Source of the DNA: Streptomyces sp. ISL-12
GTDB lineage: Bacteria; Actinomycetota; Actinomycetes; Streptomycetales; Streptomycetaceae
Length of the DNA stretch: 64,000 bases
Reading direction: 5' to 3'
Assembly: GCF_018614415.1 (NCBI RefSeq)
Contig: NZ_JAGGOO010000109.1
Span: forward strand, 1-64,000
Below, in pieces: positions 61,080 to 64,000 of the stretch (its first letter is position 1; every line of letters begins with the position of its first letter). Below the pieces are notes generated by a model, which saw nothing but the letters and a program-made list of their open reading frames with translations, was not told the origin of the DNA and did no database searches. Position numbers and translations under genes: made by a program.

Positions 61080-62096
61080 TCAGACCTCCTGCCAGGCCCG
61101 CAGCGCCAGGCCGGGCTCGTCCTTGCGGCGGGTCAGCAGCAGGCGGCCGGCCGACGGGGAGAGGGTCACCGCCACCACCCGGTCCGTCTCGTCCACGGCG
61201 AGGGCCAGTTCCGTGTCATCGGTGACCGCGGGGCCGGACTCGGTCCACCAGGCGCCCGCCGCCTCCTGCTCGGTCGGGTAGGCCGCGAACGCCACCCGGC
61301 CGTCGGCCGACCGCTGGCCCAGCAGCGTGCAGTCGTGTCCCTCGATGACGCAGCGCACGGCGGCGGCCGGGCCGGGGCCCGCGGCGGCGACCAGCGGGAC
61401 GGGCGCGCCGCCGGGACGCCAGGCGCACAGGGTGCCGAAGCGGTCGGTGAAGAACAGGGTGGTGTGCTCGGTGGAGGTGGCCAGCGCCCGGAGCGTACCG
61501 GGGCGCACGGTCGCCTCGGTCCGCGCGTCGAGGACCGGCCGCGCGCCGGGCTTCTCCTGCCGCCAGTGCAGCAGTACGCCGTCGGCGGCGGCGTACAGCT
61601 CGACGAGGCCTGACTCCCCCGTGACGGCGGCGGGTTCCTCCTGGACGTCCGCTCCCCCGAGGTCCTGCCAGGGCTCCCAGCCGCCCTTCTCCTTCTGCGC
61701 CAGCACGCTCATCCCGCCGCCCGCGTTCCGGACGAAGACATGGGCGCGGCCCTGCGCGTCGACGGCCACGGCGGGCATCCCGGTGCGGGCGCCCTTCTTG
61801 TCCGGGTGGCCGACCGGGCTCCAGTCCAGCGGGGCGAGCCGGGGCCGGAAGTGCGTGGAGTGCACCAGCCCGGACTGTCCCCGGCCGGTGGGCCGCCACG
61901 CGACCAGATGGGCGTACCCGTCCGCGCCGGCGCCGACCGCGAGGCCGGGGCGCAGCTTCTGGTCGCCGCCGATCCGGCGGGGGGCCTCCCAGGGGCCGTC
62001 GGGCCCCAGCTCGGCACGGCACAGAATCGCGTCGCCCGACGGCTGATAGACGCAGAGGCGGCCGTCGCGGCCGCGTAGGAGCCAGTCGCCGTTCAC
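61080..62096 (-). CDS. Beta-propeller-like hypothetical protein
   Basis: A 338-residue soluble protein made of repeating strand units such as DGRLCVYQPSG, DGYAHLVAWRPTG, QGRAHVFVRNAGGGMSVLAQ and DGVLLHWRQEKPG, resembling a PLL/tectonin-like propeller. No catalytic motif and no signal peptide. GTG 62096 has no ribosome site; TAGAGT lies 6 bp upstream on the minus strand, suggesting a leaderless transcript. It may bind glycans or proteins; function unknown. Confidence 0.7.
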   Translation of the reverse strand: MNGDWLLRGRDGRLCVYQPSGDAILCRAELGPDGPWEAPRRIGGDQKLRPGLAVGAGADGYAHLVAWRPTGRGQSGLVHSTHFRPRLAPLDWSPVGHPDKKGARTGMPAVAVDAQGRAHVFVRNAGGGMSVLAQKEKGGWEPWQDLGGADVQEEPAAVTGESGLVELYAAADGVLLHWRQEKPGARPVLDARTEATVRPGTLRALATSTEHTTLFFTDRFGTLCAWRPGGAPVPLVAAAGPGPAAAVRCVIEGHDCTLLGQRSADGRVAFAAYPTEQEAAGAWWTESGPAVTDDTELALAVDETDRVVAVTLSPSAGRLLLTRRKDEPGLALRAWQEV

Positions 62097-62175
62097 CGGT
62101 TCACTCTAAGCGGCGCGGCCCGGTCGGTACCGGTCGGGTGGGATCGGGCCGGCCCGGCCGTGGGACCCTGACGGT

Positions 62176-62553
62176 ATGGAGGACAACGCCCCGCTGCTCG
62201 TGATCGTCGATGCCGCCAACGTGGTCGGGTCGGTGCCCGACGGCTGGTGGCGGGACCGGCGCGGCGCCGCCGAGCGGCTGCGGGACCGGCTGGCGGCGGA
62301 CGGGGTGCCGGGGCACGCCGGGCCCGTGGAGATCGTGCTGGTCGTCGAGGGCGCGGCCCGCGGGGTGGCCTCCGTGCCCGGCGTACGGGTGGAGGACGCG
62401 CCCGGCAGCGGGGACGACCACATGGTCGACCTGGTCGGGCGGGCCGGCGGGCGGGCCGTACTGGTGGTGACGGCCGACCGTGAACTGAGGCGCAGGGTCA
62501 CGGAGTTGGGCGCGGATGTCGCGGGACCCCGGACGGTGCGGCCGAAGGGCTGA
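62176..62553 (+). CDS. NYN-domain (PIN-like) small protein
   Basis: A 125-residue protein with a PIN/NYN nuclease core: LLVIVDAANVVGS carries the first Asp and Asn, GSGDDHMVDLVG has the central Asp pair and VVTADRELRRRV the last Asp. This acid set matches metal-dependent RNases such as the YacP-like group. ATG 62176 has no clear ribosome site and the gap to the divergent propeller gene is 79 bp, so it too may be leaderless. RNA target unknown. Confidence 0.75.
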   Translation: MEDNAPLLVIVDAANVVGSVPDGWWRDRRGAAERLRDRLAADGVPGHAGPVEIVLVVEGAARGVASVPGVRVEDAPGSGDDHMVDLVGRAGGRAVLVVTADRELRRRVTELGADVAGPRTVRPKG

Positions 62554-62668
62554 TGTGCCCGACTCGGGCCCACTCAGCGACGCCGAAGGGCTGAACCGCC
62601 CGATACGCGGGCCCGCTCAGCGGCGCCGCAGGCATGCGCCGCCCCACGGCCCCGCTCAGCGGCGCCGC
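62541..62668. repeat. Degenerate ~41-bp tandem repeat at the NYN / glycosyltransferase boundary
   Basis: Three diverged units share GGGCCCRCTCAGCGRC-type cores at 62566-62584, 62609-62629 and 62648-62668, and GCCGAAGGGCTGA occurs at 62541-62553 and again at 62582-62594. The third unit contains the glycosyltransferase stop and the first contains the NYN stop. This looks like repeated duplication of a gene 3' end. Confidence 0.7.
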
Positions 62669-64000
62669 GTCCTGACGTACAGCACCGCCCCGTCGACCGT
62701 CCCCGCCTCCTCGTAGCGGGCCGCGAGGAGCCGGCGCAGGGTCGGCAGGTGTTCCGGCGCGTACGGGGCGCCGCGCGAGTCGTCGACGATCAGGGCCGGC
62801 GGGCGGGCCGTGGTCTCGCGGCGGAAGACGTCCCAGGCGCCCGCGACGGCCTGCCGTTCGCCGACCGGAGCGCCGGATCGGCCGCCGCTGTGGTTGGTGA
62901 GCAGACCGGCGGTGAGGTAGCGGGTGGCGGGGGTGCGGTCGGCGAGCCAGTACGTCTCCGGGTGTATGCCCCACACGAGTACGCGCTCGTCGGGGCCGGT
63001 GGCCCGGGCGGCGGCGTCGGCCAGCCGTCGCGCGTGGTCGAGTCCGGTGCGCGGCGCCAGCAGGCCCCAGCTGAGGAACAGCGCGCAGCAGCAGGCCGCG
63101 GCGAGGACCGCGCGGGCGGTGCGCTCGCGCGGCAGGGTGTGCAGCGCGGCCGTCGCCAGCAGGGTCAGCGGCGGCAGCAGCTGGAGGTAGTAGTGGCCGA
63201 AGAAGTGCAGGCCGGTGACGACCGCCCCGGCCGACGCGGCGAGCCACACCCACAGGCCGGCCCGGCCGGGCGCCCGGCGGACCAGCGGCGGCAGCAGCGC
63301 GGCGCAGCCGAGGGCGAGGATCGCCGCGTTGCCCAGGGCGCGGGCCAGCACATGCGTCCAGGAGCCGGAGAAGGACGCGTAGGAGCCGGAGCCGGTGACC
63401 GTCCAGAAGAGGAAGCCGGACGGGTCGGTGGCGAGGGCGGCGCCCAGGACGGGAGGTGCGGCGCCCGCCGCCAGCCACAGCAGGGGGCCGCGCCGGAGCC
63501 CGCTGAGCCAGAGCACCGGCAGCAGGACCGCCGCGCCGGTCTGCTTGGCCAGGAAGGCGCAGGCGACGGCGGCCCCGGCGGCACCCCAGCGGTGGCGGTC
63601 GGCGCACCACAGGGCGGCGGCCGTGCCCGGCAGTATGAACACCTCGAACGTGGCGGCCTGGGCGTCCTCGGGGTTGAGGCCGACGGAGACCAGCAGGTAC
63701 AGCACCCCGGCGGTGCGCCCGGACCCGTCGCCCCAGCGGCGGCGGGCCAGCGAGGCGAGGAGGGCCGCCGTGGCGAGCTGGGCGAGGACGGCCAGGACGC
63801 GTACCGGCGTCAGCGACTCCGAGCCGGTCAGCGCGAACGCGCCCTCGTACAGCCACGGCACCAGCGGCGGCTTGCGGTCGACGACCGTCTCGTAGAGCCG
63901 GCCGCCGTCCGCGAGCAGGCGGGCCTGTACGGCGAGATAGCCCTCGTCGGGGTTCCACAGCGGGCGGGCGGAGGACGGGAGGCGGGTGAGGCAGGCCAGG
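62656..64000 (-). CDS. Membrane glycosyltransferase (ArnT/PMT-like), 5' end outside the window
   Basis: The last 448 codons of an integral-membrane glycosyltransferase. The open frame starts beyond base 64000; near the edge it encodes NPDEGYLAVQARLLADGG with the catalytic DE motif typical of the C-type family, then VVDRKPPLVPWLYEGAFAL. About nine hydrophobic helices follow, and the end has a short soluble domain (WGIHPETYWLADRTPATRYL). It probably uses a polyprenyl-phosphate sugar donor. An internal GTG 63861 is not the start. Confidence 0.85.
   Translation of the reverse strand, partial: LACLTRLPSSARPLWNPDEGYLAVQARLLADGGRLYETVVDRKPPLVPWLYEGAFALTGSESLTPVRVLAVLAQLATAALLASLARRRWGDGSGRTAGVLYLLVSVGLNPEDAQAATFEVFILPGTAAALWCADRHRWGAAGAAVACAFLAKQTGAAVLLPVLWLSGLRRGPLLWLAAGAAPPVLGAALATDPSGFLFWTVTGSGSYASFSGSWTHVLARALGNAAILALGCAALLPPLVRRAPGRAGLWVWLAASAGAVVTGLHFFGHYYLQLLPPLTLLATAALHTLPRERTARAVLAAACCCALFLSWGLLAPRTGLDHARRLADAAARATGPDERVLVWGIHPETYWLADRTPATRYLTAGLLTNHSGGRSGAPVGERQAVAGAWDVFRRETTARPPALIVDDSRGAPYAPEHLPTLRRLLAARYEEAGTVDGAVLYVRTRRR

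Overview
The window is a very high-GC, gene-dense actinobacterial chromosome segment, almost certainly from a Streptomyces. Supporting signs are a conservon (histidine kinase / roadblock / DUF742 / GTPase), frequent GTG and TTG starts, ATGA/GTGA stop-start overlaps, several probable leaderless genes, an orphan murC beside msrB, the hemE-DUF3000-LuxR regulator-RNase D-fadAB neighbourhood, and a Streptomyces-type short palindromic repeat. No rRNA, tRNA, CRISPR array, insertion sequence or prophage was seen.

Layout. 1-1.6 kb: end of a conservon (CvnA 3' end, CvnB, CvnC, CvnD). 1.6-8 kb: an osmoprotectant (QAT-type) ABC transporter whose binding protein is split from its permeases and ATPase by an alpha/beta hydrolase, an MFS exporter and a divergent TetR regulator with elaborate palindromic operators. 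8.2-13 kb: an extracytoplasmic flavin redox module (ApbE, FMN-binding protein, membrane ferric-reductase-like protein) next to an OmpR/EnvZ-type two-component system. 13-17.1 kb: a two-gene NTPase conflict-type module, a small trypsin-co-occurring protein followed by a 1218-residue trypsin / NB-ARC / TPR protein with an altered Walker A motif. 17.2-21.9 kb: msrB, murC, a small conserved protein, a RibD-like reductase and ZapE. 22-24.7 kb: a small secreted protein, beta-carbonic anhydrase and SulP transporter. 24.8-30.1 kb: PhoX-like phosphatase, FAD/Rieske oxidoreductase, polysaccharide deacetylase, then a decaying patch (a small CxxC gene broken by a 46-bp repeat, and a fused remnant of an ABC ATPase/permease pair), then a Pth2-like protein. 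30.1-32.4 kb: a DUF692 (MNIO-type) protein with a TIGR04222-type membrane protein. 32.5-41.6 kb: a secreted tripeptidyl-aminopeptidase-like hydrolase, the heme genes hemQ and hemY (and hemE further on), a DUF4349 lipoprotein, a CoA-disulfide-reductase-like enzyme and a rhomboid protease. 41.8-43.5 kb: DUF3000 and a LuxR-type response regulator, each followed by a long hairpin. 43.7-46.9 kb: a small type-VII-secretion-like cluster. 47.3-55.3 kb: RNase D, then a beta-mannoside utilisation locus (ABC importer, GH2 beta-mannosidase, LacI regulator) with paired AACCGGT operators. 55.4-58.7 kb: fadA-fadB. 58.8-64 kb: SigJ-type ECF sigma factor with an NADH-dehydrogenase-like partner, a beta-propeller-like protein, a NYN-domain protein and the 3' part of a membrane glycosyltransferase that runs off the window.

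Functionally this is mostly core metabolism and regulation. The parts most worth following up are the protease-STAND module, the DUF692/TIGR04222 pair, the type-VII-like cluster, and several small structural events: a repeat insertion in a gene, a duplicated hemQ 3' end, and degenerate tandem repeats at the 3' end of the glycosyltransferase. Functions are assigned from motifs and family knowledge only; no database search was run.
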